From the NCBI RefSeq assembly GCF_017357425.1, contig NZ_CP014571.1, forward strand, positions 3,968,001-4,032,000: 64,000 bases of DNA, written 5' to 3'. Shown here one piece after another: positions 1 through 7,980 of this stretch. Position 1 is the stretch's first letter; the number at the start of each line of letters is the position of its first letter. The position numbers and the translations under genes are program-made. Under the pieces are notes generated by a model, which saw only the letters and a list, made by a program, of their open reading frames with translations, made no database searches and had not been told where the DNA came from. The DNA comes from Arthrobacter sp. D5-1. Its GTDB lineage: Bacteria; Actinomycetota; Actinomycetes; Actinomycetales; Micrococcaceae.

Positions 1-1739
1 TCGATGGTGCTGGCCAGGAAGATCCGCACTTTCGGGTTGGCTTCAAGGCGCGGCACGGCCAGGATCTTGGCGCGACGTCCGGATTCCGGGGCCAGCGCTT
101 CCTGCGGTCCGACCACCAGCACGGAAGTTCCGAGGGCCGCCAGGGTGTCGGCCACGCTCATGGCCACGGAATCAGCGCCCCAGATGGTCACGGCTTCCGG
201 AAAGACCTCCGCAGAACCGTCCAGAATCTCCGGGTGGGCAGCGAGCCAGTCACGGATATCGGAGACGAGAGGCAAGCCGCCGCCAACAAACCCTGCCTCA
301 GGCCGACGACCACCAGTAGCGATGACAACTGCGTCGGCGCCGAAATCGCGGACCAACCCACCGACGTCGGACGTGTCAGCGTGGGTACCCAAGCGGACCT
401 CCACGCCGAGGCGCTCGTTCTCCGAGGCTGACCAGTCGGCGAAACGGTGGAAGTCCGGCGTGGACCTCATGCGCTCGGCGAGCGCGAACTGCCCGCCGGG
501 CCGTGCGCCGTCGTCCACCAAGGTCACAAGGGCGCCCGCTTCGGCGAGTTCGCGGGCAGCGGTAAGCCCGGCGGGACCGGCACCCACCACCAGCACTCGC
601 GAGGCGGAGCGGACGGCCGGGGTTGAAACGGGAACACGCGAACGACCCACGGCAGGATTGACCGTGCAGGTGACTTGGCCGAGCCCTAAGTTATCAATGC
701 AGACGTTGCAGGCGATGCACGGCCGGTAGCGTTCGCCGCGCAGCACGCCGCCCACAAAAGCAGGATCCGCGTGGATGGCGCGCGCCAGGCTCACGAAATC
801 GCAGGTGCCGCTTGCGAGGACTTCTTCAATGATTTCCGGGCTGTTGAGTCGTCCGGCCATGCCCAAAGGGAGACCGAACTGGCGGTAGGCCTGGGCGTAG
901 TCGGACAAGATTCCGGGCTTCCACTCCCCCGACTGCACAATCCATTCGCCGGCGTCGTAGCTGCCTGCGGAAAGGTCCAGGAAGTCGAGCTTGTCAAGAT
1001 GGGCTTTCCCGATGATGGCCACTTGCTGTTCTGCGCTGATGCCATCGGCTGGACCTTCCAGCACGGAAACGCGCATGCCCACGATCGTGTCCGGCACTGC
1101 TTCGCGAACGGCATCGATGACCAGGTTCATGAAGAACTCCGGGGCCGCGAACTCGTCCTTACGGTGATTGGAAATGGGCGACATGAATTGGTGGATCAGG
1201 TACCCGTGCGCGCCGTGGAGGTTGATGACATCGAACCCGGCAGCCACCGCGCGCTTCGCCGCAGCAGCGTAGGCAGCCACGAGTTCATAACACTCGGCGG
1301 CGGTGAGTTCCCGCGGAACCTCGCCACCCGCCGTCGAGCAGGGAACCGGCGACGGCGCGAGGTTCTTGAACCCGGAAACGGCGGACTGCGCGGTGCGGCC
1401 ACCGTGATTAAGTTCGACGGCGGCCAGCGCACCTTCGGCGTGCAGGGCGTCGGTGAGGCGGCGGAGCCCGGGGATCATGTGGTCCGTGTGCAGGCCGAGT
1501 TGGTGCGTGCGGCCCTTGCCGTCGGCGCGGACAAACGTCGCTTCGGTGGTCACCATGCCAAGGCCGGCCTTGGCGCGGGTCACGAGGTAGTCAATGTATT
1601 GCTCGGTGATGTGCCCATCCGTGGTGCCGTAATTGCGTTCCATGGGGGCCGACGCGAGGCGGTTGCGGAGTGTCTTGGGGGTGCGGCCGTTGCGGCCCAG
1701 GGTCAGCGGCGTGCCCGCTGAGGGCGTGGTGGAAACCAT
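1..1739 (-). CDS. NADH:flavin oxidoreductase, 2,4-dienoyl-CoA reductase-like (3' end off window)
   Basis: FMN/FAD/[4Fe-4S] oxidoreductase related to 2,4-dienoyl-CoA reductase and trimethylamine dehydrogenase. 579 residues are visible before the left edge cuts off the C-terminus. Residues 1-350 are an Old Yellow Enzyme-type barrel (NLHGAHGYLIHQF substrate loop). A CxxCNxC motif at about 341-348 plus a later CTVNP cysteine form the cluster site, and a Rossmann segment (VVGAGPAGL) starts near 380. The ATG lies 2 bp after the stop of the Gfo/Idh gene, and GAAAAGGTGG inside that gene supplies the ribosome binding site, so the two are translationally coupled. The family reduces enoyl/enone substrates or dealkylates; the substrate here is unknown, but neighbours suggest a cyclic carbon source. 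Confidence 0.9.
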   Translation of the reverse strand, partial: MVSTTPSAGTPLTLGRNGRTPKTLRNRLASAPMERNYGTTDGHITEQYIDYLVTRAKAGLGMVTTEATFVRADGKGRTHQLGLHTDHMIPGLRRLTDALHAEGALAAVELNHGGRTAQSAVSGFKNLAPSPVPCSTAGGEVPRELTAAECYELVAAYAAAAKRAVAAGFDVINLHGAHGYLIHQFMSPISNHRKDEFAAPEFFMNLVIDAVREAVPDTIVGMRVSVLEGPADGISAEQQVAIIGKAHLDKLDFLDLSAGSYDAGEWIVQSGEWKPGILSDYAQAYRQFGLPLGMAGRLNSPEIIEEVLASGTCDFVSLARAIHADPAFVGGVLRGERYRPCIACNVCIDNLGLGQVTCTVNPAVGRSRVPVSTPAVRSASRVLVVGAGPAGLTAARELAEAGALVTLVDDGARPGGQFALAERMRSTPDFHRFADWSASENERLGVEVRLGTHADTSDVGGLVRDFGADAVVIATGGRRPEAGFVGGGLPLVSDIRDWLAAHPEILDGSAEVFPEAVTIWGADSVAMSVADTLAALGTSVLVVGPQEALAPESGRRAKILAVPRLEANPKVRIFLASTI

Positions 1740-1741
1740 GG

Positions 1742-2881
1742 TCAGCGAGCCACCTTTTCACGTCCGCGCAGCTCTGGAATGGCTGCGTGGGTAGGCTGTA
1801 CTGCGGCGAAGCGGACGGGTTGGCCGGTGCGTGAGGACTCGTAGACTGCCAGCAGGATCCGCAAGGATTTCAGCGCGTCTTTGCCCGTGATGGCCGGTTC
1901 GGCGCCGGTTTCCAGCGCCTGCACGAAGTCCTTCACCTGCAGTTTGTGGAACGGGATCAGCTGGCCGTTGATGACGGACAGGTCGACGTTCGGTTCAACG
2001 CCTTCAGGATGGACAGGCTCGACGACGATTCGCTCACCCACCGCCCACAGGTCGAGTCGACCATCGCTGCCTTCCGGGAACTCCGTCAGGGAAGCCGAGG
2101 CGCCCGTTTCGCCGGTAATGCGGAGCTGGATTCCAAGGTTGGGCGATACCGCGGTGGAGGCCTCCAGCGTTGCCATGGCTCCGGAGGTGAAGGTGATCAC
2201 CGCCGTTGCGGAATCTTCTACCTCTATGTAATCGCCGTGGCGGTAGGTGTTGACCTTTCCGTAAACCTCGGCCACGTCCCCCAGGTACCACTGGAGGAGG
2301 TCGATCTGGTGCACGGCCTGGGACATCAGCACCCCGCCGCCGTCGTTCTCCCACGTGCCACGCCAGGTGTCGCGGTTGTAGTAGTCCGGGTCGCGGTGCA
2401 GCATGACCGAGCACTGGGCCATGATCGCCTTGCCCAGCGTGCCATCGTCGATCGCGGTGCGGATCTTCTGCGACGCCGGCCAGAAGCGGCGCTGGAAAAG
2501 GACCCCCAGCTGGACTCCGGCGTCTTCACAGGCTGACACCATGCGCTCAGCGGACTCCAGTCTGGTAGCTATGGGTTTCTCGCAGAGAACGTTGATCCCG
2601 GCTGCGGCTGCCCTCAGCACCACGTCCTCGTGGGTGGGATGCGGCGTACAGACGGAAACGATGTCCAGGTCCAGGGCGAGGAGCTCGTCCACGCTGGTGA
2701 CCGCGTTCGGGACTCCCCAGGTCTTGGCTGTTGCTGAGGCCCGGTCCGGATCCACATCGCAGACGCCCACCACCCGGACGTTGTCCAATGCAAGGAAAGC
2801 TTCCAGGTGGTTGCGGGAAATGGCGCCGCAACCCGCGATTCCAACACGGAAGATGCGGGGTGCGGTTGCTGACGAAGTCAT
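1742..2881 (-). CDS. Gfo/Idh/MocA family NAD(P)-dependent oxidoreductase
   Basis: 379-residue cytosolic dehydrogenase. The N-terminal Rossmann fold begins with GIAGCGAISRNH at about residue 14, followed by the family hallmark CEKPIA near residue 97 (the catalytic lysine) and a C-terminal alpha/beta oligomerisation domain. Members oxidise or reduce sugars, inositols and other polyols or cyclic ketones. An upstream in-frame extension to 3115 exists, but the sequence MTSSATAPRIFRVGIAG is the natural start. It sits between an MHS transporter (107 bp upstream) and the flavin oxidoreductase (2 bp downstream), all on the same strand, so it probably belongs to one catabolic operon. The substrate cannot be read from the sequence. 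Confidence 0.9.
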   Translation of the reverse strand: MTSSATAPRIFRVGIAGCGAISRNHLEAFLALDNVRVVGVCDVDPDRASATAKTWGVPNAVTSVDELLALDLDIVSVCTPHPTHEDVVLRAAAAGINVLCEKPIATRLESAERMVSACEDAGVQLGVLFQRRFWPASQKIRTAIDDGTLGKAIMAQCSVMLHRDPDYYNRDTWRGTWENDGGGVLMSQAVHQIDLLQWYLGDVAEVYGKVNTYRHGDYIEVEDSATAVITFTSGAMATLEASTAVSPNLGIQLRITGETGASASLTEFPEGSDGRLDLWAVGERIVVEPVHPEGVEPNVDLSVINGQLIPFHKLQVKDFVQALETGAEPAITGKDALKSLRILLAVYESSRTGQPVRFAAVQPTHAAIPELRGREKVAR

Positions 2882-2988
2882 CGGGTAATCCAACTTTCGG
2901 GGCAAATGAGTCGTTTGCTGTGGTTCTGACGTGGAAGGGACCGCGCCGGGCGGCGGAAGCTGCCGCCCGGCGTCGTGCGTGCTGTTTG

Positions 2989-4377
2989 CTACTTGAGGGA
3001 AGTGCGCGGTTTGCCAAGGTCTTCGAGCGGGACGTTGTACGTTTCCCGGGCCGTCATGATGGCGATGCCCGAAGCCACCAGGCACAGGATGGTGAAGCCC
3101 GCTACCGGCCACCACCCGTTCGGTCCGGGCTGGGCCAAGAGGGTTGCGATGGCCGGTGCGAAGCCAGCCAGGATCAAGCCGATCTGGCTGCCGATCGCCA
3201 TGCCGGAGTAGCGGACTGCTGCGGGGAACATCTCAGGGAAGAACACCGTCCACACGCCGTTCCAGCAGGAGTAGAAGACCGTCATGTTCAGGAAACCGAA
3301 CAGGAAGATCAGGGCGATGTTCTGCTCGCTGATGGCCCAGAAATAGCCGATGGTGGTCAAAGCGCAGCCAAGGGCACCCACCAGGAGGACCTTCTTGCGG
3401 CCAACGCGGTCCGAGATCACGGCCGAGATGGGGATGGTCACCATGGACAGGCCGATGGTCACGGCGTTCACGGTGAGCATGAGGGTGCGGTCGATCCCCA
3501 CGGCGGGGCCGGTGGCGTAGGCCAGGGCGTACACGGTGAAGGTGGTCTGCATGACGGAGAACAGCATCACCACGCCAACGCGCAGGACGTCGCGCCACTG
3601 GGTTTTCATGACCGCGACGGCGGGAATGGCCTTGGGCTTGTCATGCTCCACGATTTCCTCGAACACCGGGGGCTCATCCAAGCGGGTCCGGATCCAGTAG
3701 GCCACCGCAAGCACTACTACCGAGAGCCAGAACGGCACGCGCCAGCCCCAGCTGAGCAGATGCTCTTCGGGCAGGGCTGCCAAGGGGATAAAGACGACCG
3801 TGGACAGCACCATTCCAGAGGCATATCCGGTCATCACGAAGCTGGTGAAGAACGCGCGACGGCCTTCGGGTGAGTGTTCCATTGTGAGGGTCGAGGCACC
3901 TGCGGCTTCAGCGCCGGCAGAGAAGCCCTGGGCCAGACGGCCCACCAGCAACAACGCCGTTGCCCAGTAGCCGATTTGTCCATATGTGGGCAGGAATCCG
4001 ATGCCGATGGAGGCAACGCCCATGATCACCAGCGTGACCATCAGTGCCTGCTTGCGGCCGATCTTGTCACCGTAGTGGCTCATCACCAATCCGCCGAGTG
4101 GCCGGGCAAGGTAGCCCACGCCGAACGTCGCCATCGCTCCGAGCAATGCCACTACGGGGTCGCCGCCGGGGAAGAAGATCTTGGGGAAGATCAGGGCGGC
4201 GGCAGTGCCGTAGATGAAGAAGTCGTAGTACTCCAAGGTGGATCCGAGGAAGGAGGCGAGTGCCGCCTTCTTGGGCATTTTGACGTGTTCAACCGGCTCT
4301 GTTCCAACCGGTTCTGTTCCAAGCGGCGAGGCCGCATTGTTGGCGTCCGAGGGCGAGTGCTGCTGCACGTGTCCCAT
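2989..4377 (-). CDS. MFS transporter, metabolite:H+ symporter (MHS) type
   Basis: 462-residue inner-membrane secondary transporter with about 12 hydrophobic segments. LGSTLEYYDFFIYGTAAA after a short N-terminal tail and the loop motif GDKIGRKQ, repeated as SDRVGRKK in the second half, are typical of the MHS subfamily (shikimate, citrate, proline/betaine, alpha-ketoglutarate carriers). The N-terminus contains an exact GTEPV duplication. The start is supported by GAGGAG 5-8 nt upstream. It heads the Gfo/Idh plus flavin oxidoreductase unit and is preceded by an IclR regulator on the same strand, so an organic acid or cyclic polyol acid is the likely cargo (inference). Confidence 0.88.
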   Translation of the reverse strand: MGHVQQHSPSDANNAASPLGTEPVGTEPVEHVKMPKKAALASFLGSTLEYYDFFIYGTAAALIFPKIFFPGGDPVVALLGAMATFGVGYLARPLGGLVMSHYGDKIGRKQALMVTLVIMGVASIGIGFLPTYGQIGYWATALLLVGRLAQGFSAGAEAAGASTLTMEHSPEGRRAFFTSFVMTGYASGMVLSTVVFIPLAALPEEHLLSWGWRVPFWLSVVVLAVAYWIRTRLDEPPVFEEIVEHDKPKAIPAVAVMKTQWRDVLRVGVVMLFSVMQTTFTVYALAYATGPAVGIDRTLMLTVNAVTIGLSMVTIPISAVISDRVGRKKVLLVGALGCALTTIGYFWAISEQNIALIFLFGFLNMTVFYSCWNGVWTVFFPEMFPAAVRYSGMAIGSQIGLILAGFAPAIATLLAQPGPNGWWPVAGFTILCLVASGIAIMTARETYNVPLEDLGKPRTSLK

Positions 4378-4589
4378 ACTGTCTCCTCATTGAGTGCCGC
4401 GGGAAGTGGCACCGCCATGGTGCCTTGCCCGGCAAAGAATTGGACGAGGTACAAACCGCCGGCTGCTGCTTTGTTGTGCAGCCCGCCCGGTAGCCGTTGA
4501 TAACGACTCCCGTAGCTGTGCTCCAGATCACAGGCGATTGTTCCTCTGGAATCGACTGTAGGACCCAGGTCACACGCAGCGGCACAACT

Positions 4590-4604
4590 TCCCGTTGAAC
4601 GGGA
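4590..4604. promoter_or_regulatory. Perfect dyad upstream of MHS transporter (possible IclR operator)
   Basis: TCCCGTT-G-AACGGGA, a perfect 7-bp dyad around one base. It lies in the 247-bp gap between the IclR gene stop and the transporter start. Its size and symmetry fit IclR-family operators. Alternatively, being about 20 nt after the IclR stop, it could fold as a weak terminator for that gene. Confidence 0.45.
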
Positions 4605-4624
4605 TACGTCTCTTATCTGACCCG

Positions 4625-5428
4625 TCAGGGCTCCAGGTGGGACAACCACGGACGGGAGCCATAAGGCCGGCGTTCAGCACCCATGGTCCGGGACAAGCCG
4701 CGGCCTGCGGCCACCAGGACCGGGAGTATCAGCCCGGCGTCTTCGTCCACAGAGGGCACGACGACGGAAATGGCACCTATGACGGCTTGGCCCTGGCCAA
4801 ACACCGGCACGGAATAGGCCGTGTTTTCCTCCACCAGGACACCCACCAAACGGGCATAGCCACGCTCACGGATCTGGGCGAGGTGGCTCCTGATCCTGGC
4901 AGGGTCCACCTCCGTTGCCTGCGTGGTCTTCTCCAGCTTTCCTGCCAGGAATCGGTCCTGAACCCAGCCCGGCATGTGCGCCATCATGGCCATTCCCGAC
5001 GACGTCGTGTGGATGTCCAGACGGCCGGCAACCTCCGCCAGGTTCATGACCGTTCCATGCCGGTCCAGGCGTTCGAGGTAAAGAACACTGTTGGTTTCCA
5101 CATCCGGAATGGACAGGGCAACGTGTTCCCGCACCGCCGCGTGCACACCTTCCAGGAACGGCAAACCGCGACGTCGGAATTCCTCCAGGGGATTACTGCG
5201 GGAGGCCAGTTCCCACATCTTCATTCCGACGCCGAACTCGCCGGCCGCGTTGCGCTCCAGGAGTCCGTTGGCCGCCAGGTCCATGGCCAGGCGATGCACC
5301 GTGCTGCGGGACATGCCGGTAATCCGGACCATGTCCTTCAGGGGAAGCCACGGCTGGCCTTTGGAAAACGCGTCCATGATCTTCACGACGCGTTCGATCA
5401 CGGACTCCCCCGACGCCGAGTTGGCCAT
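4625..5428 (-). CDS. IclR family transcriptional regulator
   Basis: 267-residue DNA-binding regulator. The N-terminal winged helix-turn-helix (about residues 8-65, containing ITGMSRSTVHRLAMDLAANG) is followed by the IclR effector domain (STVMNLAEVAGRLDIH..SSGMAMMAHMPG). The in-frame region extends upstream, but GGAGG four bases before the ATG at 5428 fixes the start. It is divergent from a LysR gene (91 bp between starts) and lies upstream of the MHS transporter on the same strand, so it likely controls the transporter/Gfo-Idh/flavin oxidoreductase unit. IclR proteins typically sense aromatic or small organic acids. Confidence 0.9.
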   Translation of the reverse strand: MANSASGESVIERVVKIMDAFSKGQPWLPLKDMVRITGMSRSTVHRLAMDLAANGLLERNAAGEFGVGMKMWELASRSNPLEEFRRRGLPFLEGVHAAVREHVALSIPDVETNSVLYLERLDRHGTVMNLAEVAGRLDIHTTSSGMAMMAHMPGWVQDRFLAGKLEKTTQATEVDPARIRSHLAQIRERGYARLVGVLVEENTAYSVPVFGQGQAVIGAISVVVPSVDEDAGLILPVLVAAGRGLSRTMGAERRPYGSRPWLSHLEP

Positions 5429-5519
5429 GATGCCTCCGTAGTGCTTTTCCGGTCGGCTGCATCGCGGACCGCAAACCCAATATAGCCTTGCACTGAAGCG
5501 CGAGAATCCGGGAGGCAAC

Positions 5520-6416
5520 GTGGAACTGCGGCAAATCGAGGCCTTCCTGGCAGTAGCAGAGGAATTGCACTTCGGCAGGGCGGCAGAACGGCTCCGCATG
5601 GCCCAGTCGCCGTTGAGCCAAACCATCAAGAAGCTCGAAAAGGGCTTGGGCGCACCGCTCTTTGTCCGCAACACCCGGTCCGTCACGCTGACTCCGGCCG
5701 GGCATTCCCTGTTGCCGCACGCACGCCGGATCCTGGACGAAGTGGACCTGGCACGCAGGGCTGTCAGCGCCGGAACGGGGACCGTCTATGGCAAAATCGC
5801 CATCGGCTTCTCGGGTGCGCTGAACCATGCCACGCTTCCCCCACTGACACGGGCCCTGCGCCAGCGCTACCCGCAACTCGACGTGACGCTGCGGGGAGGC
5901 TTGCTGACCCAGGAAGCACTTCACCAACTGGGCAACGGTGCACTGGACCTGGCCTTTATCGGCCTACCCATCGACGCTCCGTCGCTGGCCACCCGCCGGA
6001 TTGCCATTGAGCGCCTGGGGGTTACCCTGCCGGCAGACCACCCCCTTGCCGGACAGGCCTCCGTGGAAATGGCCGAGCTGGCCAATGATCCGTTCATCAC
6101 CATGCCTGCCGCCCAAGGGTCCACGCTGCGTGAGGTCACCTTCGCGGCGTGTGCTGCCGCCGGTTTCCGCCCCAGGATCGCCCAGGAGGTCTCCGACCCC
6201 TACACGGCACTGTCCTTGGTGGCCGGTGGCGTGGGCATCAGCCTGATGCCCGGGTCCATTGAGGGGATCATGCCTGCGGGCATCGTCTTCCTGCCGCTTC
6301 AAGGCGACGACGTCCTCCTGTTTTCCGGACTCGCCTGGAACCCTGGCTCCATGTCTCCGGCCGTTCGGGCGGCAATCCAACTGGCTGAGGAGGTGCTGCC
6401 AACACCTGGGGACTAG
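5520..6416 (+). CDS. LysR family transcriptional regulator
   Basis: 298 residues. The N-terminal winged HTH (residues 1-60: MELRQIEAFLAVAEELHFGRAAERL) is followed by a periplasmic-binding-protein-like effector domain with the usual GFSGAL start near residue 95. It begins with GTG, placed by GGGAGG 6 nt upstream. It is divergent from the IclR gene and is followed after 112 bp by the YciI/alcohol dehydrogenase/flavoprotein genes on the same strand, which it probably activates. The effector is unknown. Confidence 0.92.
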   Translation: MELRQIEAFLAVAEELHFGRAAERLRMAQSPLSQTIKKLEKGLGAPLFVRNTRSVTLTPAGHSLLPHARRILDEVDLARRAVSAGTGTVYGKIAIGFSGALNHATLPPLTRALRQRYPQLDVTLRGGLLTQEALHQLGNGALDLAFIGLPIDAPSLATRRIAIERLGVTLPADHPLAGQASVEMAELANDPFITMPAAQGSTLREVTFAACAAAGFRPRIAQEVSDPYTALSLVAGGVGISLMPGSIEGIMPAGIVFLPLQGDDVLLFSGLAWNPGSMSPAVRAAIQLAEEVLPTPGD

Positions 6417-6422
6417 CCCACT

Positions 6423-6439
6423 ATGTGTTTTCTGCACAT
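6423..6439. promoter_or_regulatory. LysR-type dyad (T-N11-A) upstream of yciI-like gene
   Basis: ATGTG-TTTTCTG-CACAT, a perfect 5-bp dyad containing the T-N11-A signature of LysR-family sites. It begins 7 bp after the LysR stop and 90 bp before the YciI start. Its placement suits activation of the downstream operon by the adjacent regulator; this is inference. Confidence 0.4.
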
Positions 6440-6528
6440 GGTGAGAGACCAACTAAGTATTGGACAAGAGCTAATGCGTTGCCCAGCATTGAGAAAAGCC
6501 CCACTCACTCAATGAAGAGGACACCCTC

Positions 6529-6891
6529 ATGGCCACGTTTGCCGTTACATACGCCTACTCCGACTCGACGTCTGCCGGCCGGGATACAGTCCGGCCCGCT
6601 CACGTGGAGTTCCTCAAAGCCCAGTTCGACGGCGGTCGCCTCCTCAAGAGCGGCCCTTTCGGTCCGGAGGAATCACCAGGCGCGCTGCTGATCATCGACG
6701 GTGACACCAAAGCCGACGTCGAAGCCCTTATGGACCAGGACCCGTTCCATCAAGCAGGGCTCATTGAGGAACGGACCGTGCGGCAGTGGAACATCTTCTT
6801 CGGCGCTGATGCTGCGCAGCCGGCAGCCGCGCAGACCGCCGCGCAGCCCGCAGCCGGGCAGCCAGCCGCGCAGACCCCCGCGCAGAACTGA
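6529..6891 (+). CDS. YciI family protein with Ala/Gln/Pro-rich tail
   Basis: 120-residue small cytosolic protein. Residues 1-95 match the YciI/ferredoxin-like fold: an early AY strand, the RPAHVEFLKAQ histidine segment, GDTKADVEALMDQDPF and QWNIFF. The last 25 residues are a low-complexity tail of Ala, Gln and Pro repeats not typical of the family. YciI-like proteins include dehydrochlorinases, muconolactone isomerase-like enzymes and domains of unknown role. It lies 9 bp upstream of the alcohol dehydrogenase gene in an apparent operon, so a small isomerase/lyase function in the same pathway is possible but unproven. Confidence 0.8.
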   Translation: MATFAVTYAYSDSTSAGRDTVRPAHVEFLKAQFDGGRLLKSGPFGPEESPGALLIIDGDTKADVEALMDQDPFHQAGLIEERTVRQWNIFFGADAAQPAAAQTAAQPAAGQPAAQTPAQN

Positions 6892-6900
6892 GGTCCCCCA

Positions 6901-7980
6901 GTGCTGTCCGCGATCACCGTCTCCAAAGAGACCATTGCTTTTCGGGATTCTCCTGAGCCCGTCCTTGAACCGGGCCACGCCCTCGTCCGGGTCCACAACG
7001 TCACCCTCTGCGGCACCGACCTCCATATCTGGGAGGACGACTATCCCACGGAGCTCCCCCTGGTCCAAGGCCATGAGTTCTCCGGCATCGTGGAGGCCCT
7101 CGCGCCTGCGAAGACCGGCGCCGGGGGCTCCGGAAGGGACACAGTCCAGGAGATCAGCATCGGCGACCGCGTTGCCGTCAACCCCATCATCTACTGCGGC
7201 GAGTGCCGCCCGTGCCTCACCGGCCGGTACAACGTCTGCCAGAACGTGGGCTGCCTGGGCTGCTACTCGGATGGGGCACTGACAGAACTGATCAGCGTCC
7301 CGGTGGAGAAGCTGTGCCCCGTTCCCGACGATCTCCCGCTGGACATCGCCGCCATGGGCGAACCCGCATCCATCGCCATGCAGGCCGTCAACCGCGGTCG
7401 GCCCGAGCCCGGCGACACCGCGCTGGTGTTGGGAAGCGGCCCCATCGGATTGCTGGCCACGCTGTACCTGACGGAGCTTGGAGTCACGGTGATCTGCGCC
7501 GATACCGAGCAGCACCGGCTGGATCTTGCGGTCGGGTTCGGTGCCGCGGAAACGCTGCTGGTAAGGCCGGGAAGCGACTTCCCGGATGAACACCAAGCAC
7601 AACGCCTTCACTCCATGACGGACGGGTACGGTCCGCAACTGGTCATCGAAGCCACCGGGGTTCCTTCCTCCTTGGAGAATGCCATCAGGCTGGTTGCCAG
7701 CGCCGGCAGGATTGTCCAAGTGGGCATCTCGCCGCGGCAAGCCAACGTCTCCATGAAGGACATCCCCTACAAGGAACTGGATCTCATGGGCAGCCGGATG
7801 AGCCTCAACCTCATCCCTGACGGGCTCGCCCTGCTGTCCCGTCACCCTGAACAGGCACGCGCCCTCATGACCCACCGCTTCGCATTTGCGGAGGTCCAGA
7901 AGGCCTACCGATTGATGCAGGGACGAACCGGGAAGATCGGCAAGATCGTCATCGAGATGCCTGCGGGAAGCGTCGCATGA
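6901..7980 (+). CDS. Zinc-dependent alcohol dehydrogenase (sorbitol/threonine dehydrogenase-like)
   Basis: 359-residue medium-chain dehydrogenase. Catalytic zinc ligands are C37 (LCGTDLH) and H58-E59 (GHEFSG). The structural zinc lobe has four cysteines at 99, 102, 105 and 113. The Rossmann motif VLGSGPIGLLA is near residue 180. It starts with GTG preceded by TGAGG. Its stop overlaps the next gene in an ATGA junction, showing tight coupling with the FAD-dependent dehydrogenase. Likely reaction: NAD-dependent oxidation of a secondary alcohol on a polyol or ring; the substrate is not determinable. Confidence 0.9.
   Translation: MLSAITVSKETIAFRDSPEPVLEPGHALVRVHNVTLCGTDLHIWEDDYPTELPLVQGHEFSGIVEALAPAKTGAGGSGRDTVQEISIGDRVAVNPIIYCGECRPCLTGRYNVCQNVGCLGCYSDGALTELISVPVEKLCPVPDDLPLDIAAMGEPASIAMQAVNRGRPEPGDTALVLGSGPIGLLATLYLTELGVTVICADTEQHRLDLAVGFGAAETLLVRPGSDFPDEHQAQRLHSMTDGYGPQLVIEATGVPSSLENAIRLVASAGRIVQVGISPRQANVSMKDIPYKELDLMGSRMSLNLIPDGLALLSRHPEQARALMTHRFAFAEVQKAYRLMQGRTGKIGKIVIEMPAGSVA

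Noticed and set aside
771..1721. 316-codon open frame on the plus strand
   Set aside because: It is the antisense shadow of the flavin oxidoreductase; the minus-strand frame has clear cofactor motifs and the plus frame has none.
2881..3115. N-terminal extension of the Gfo/Idh protein
   Set aside because: The extra 78 residues overlap the end of the transporter gene and are not like the family; the ATG at 2881 gives normal length.
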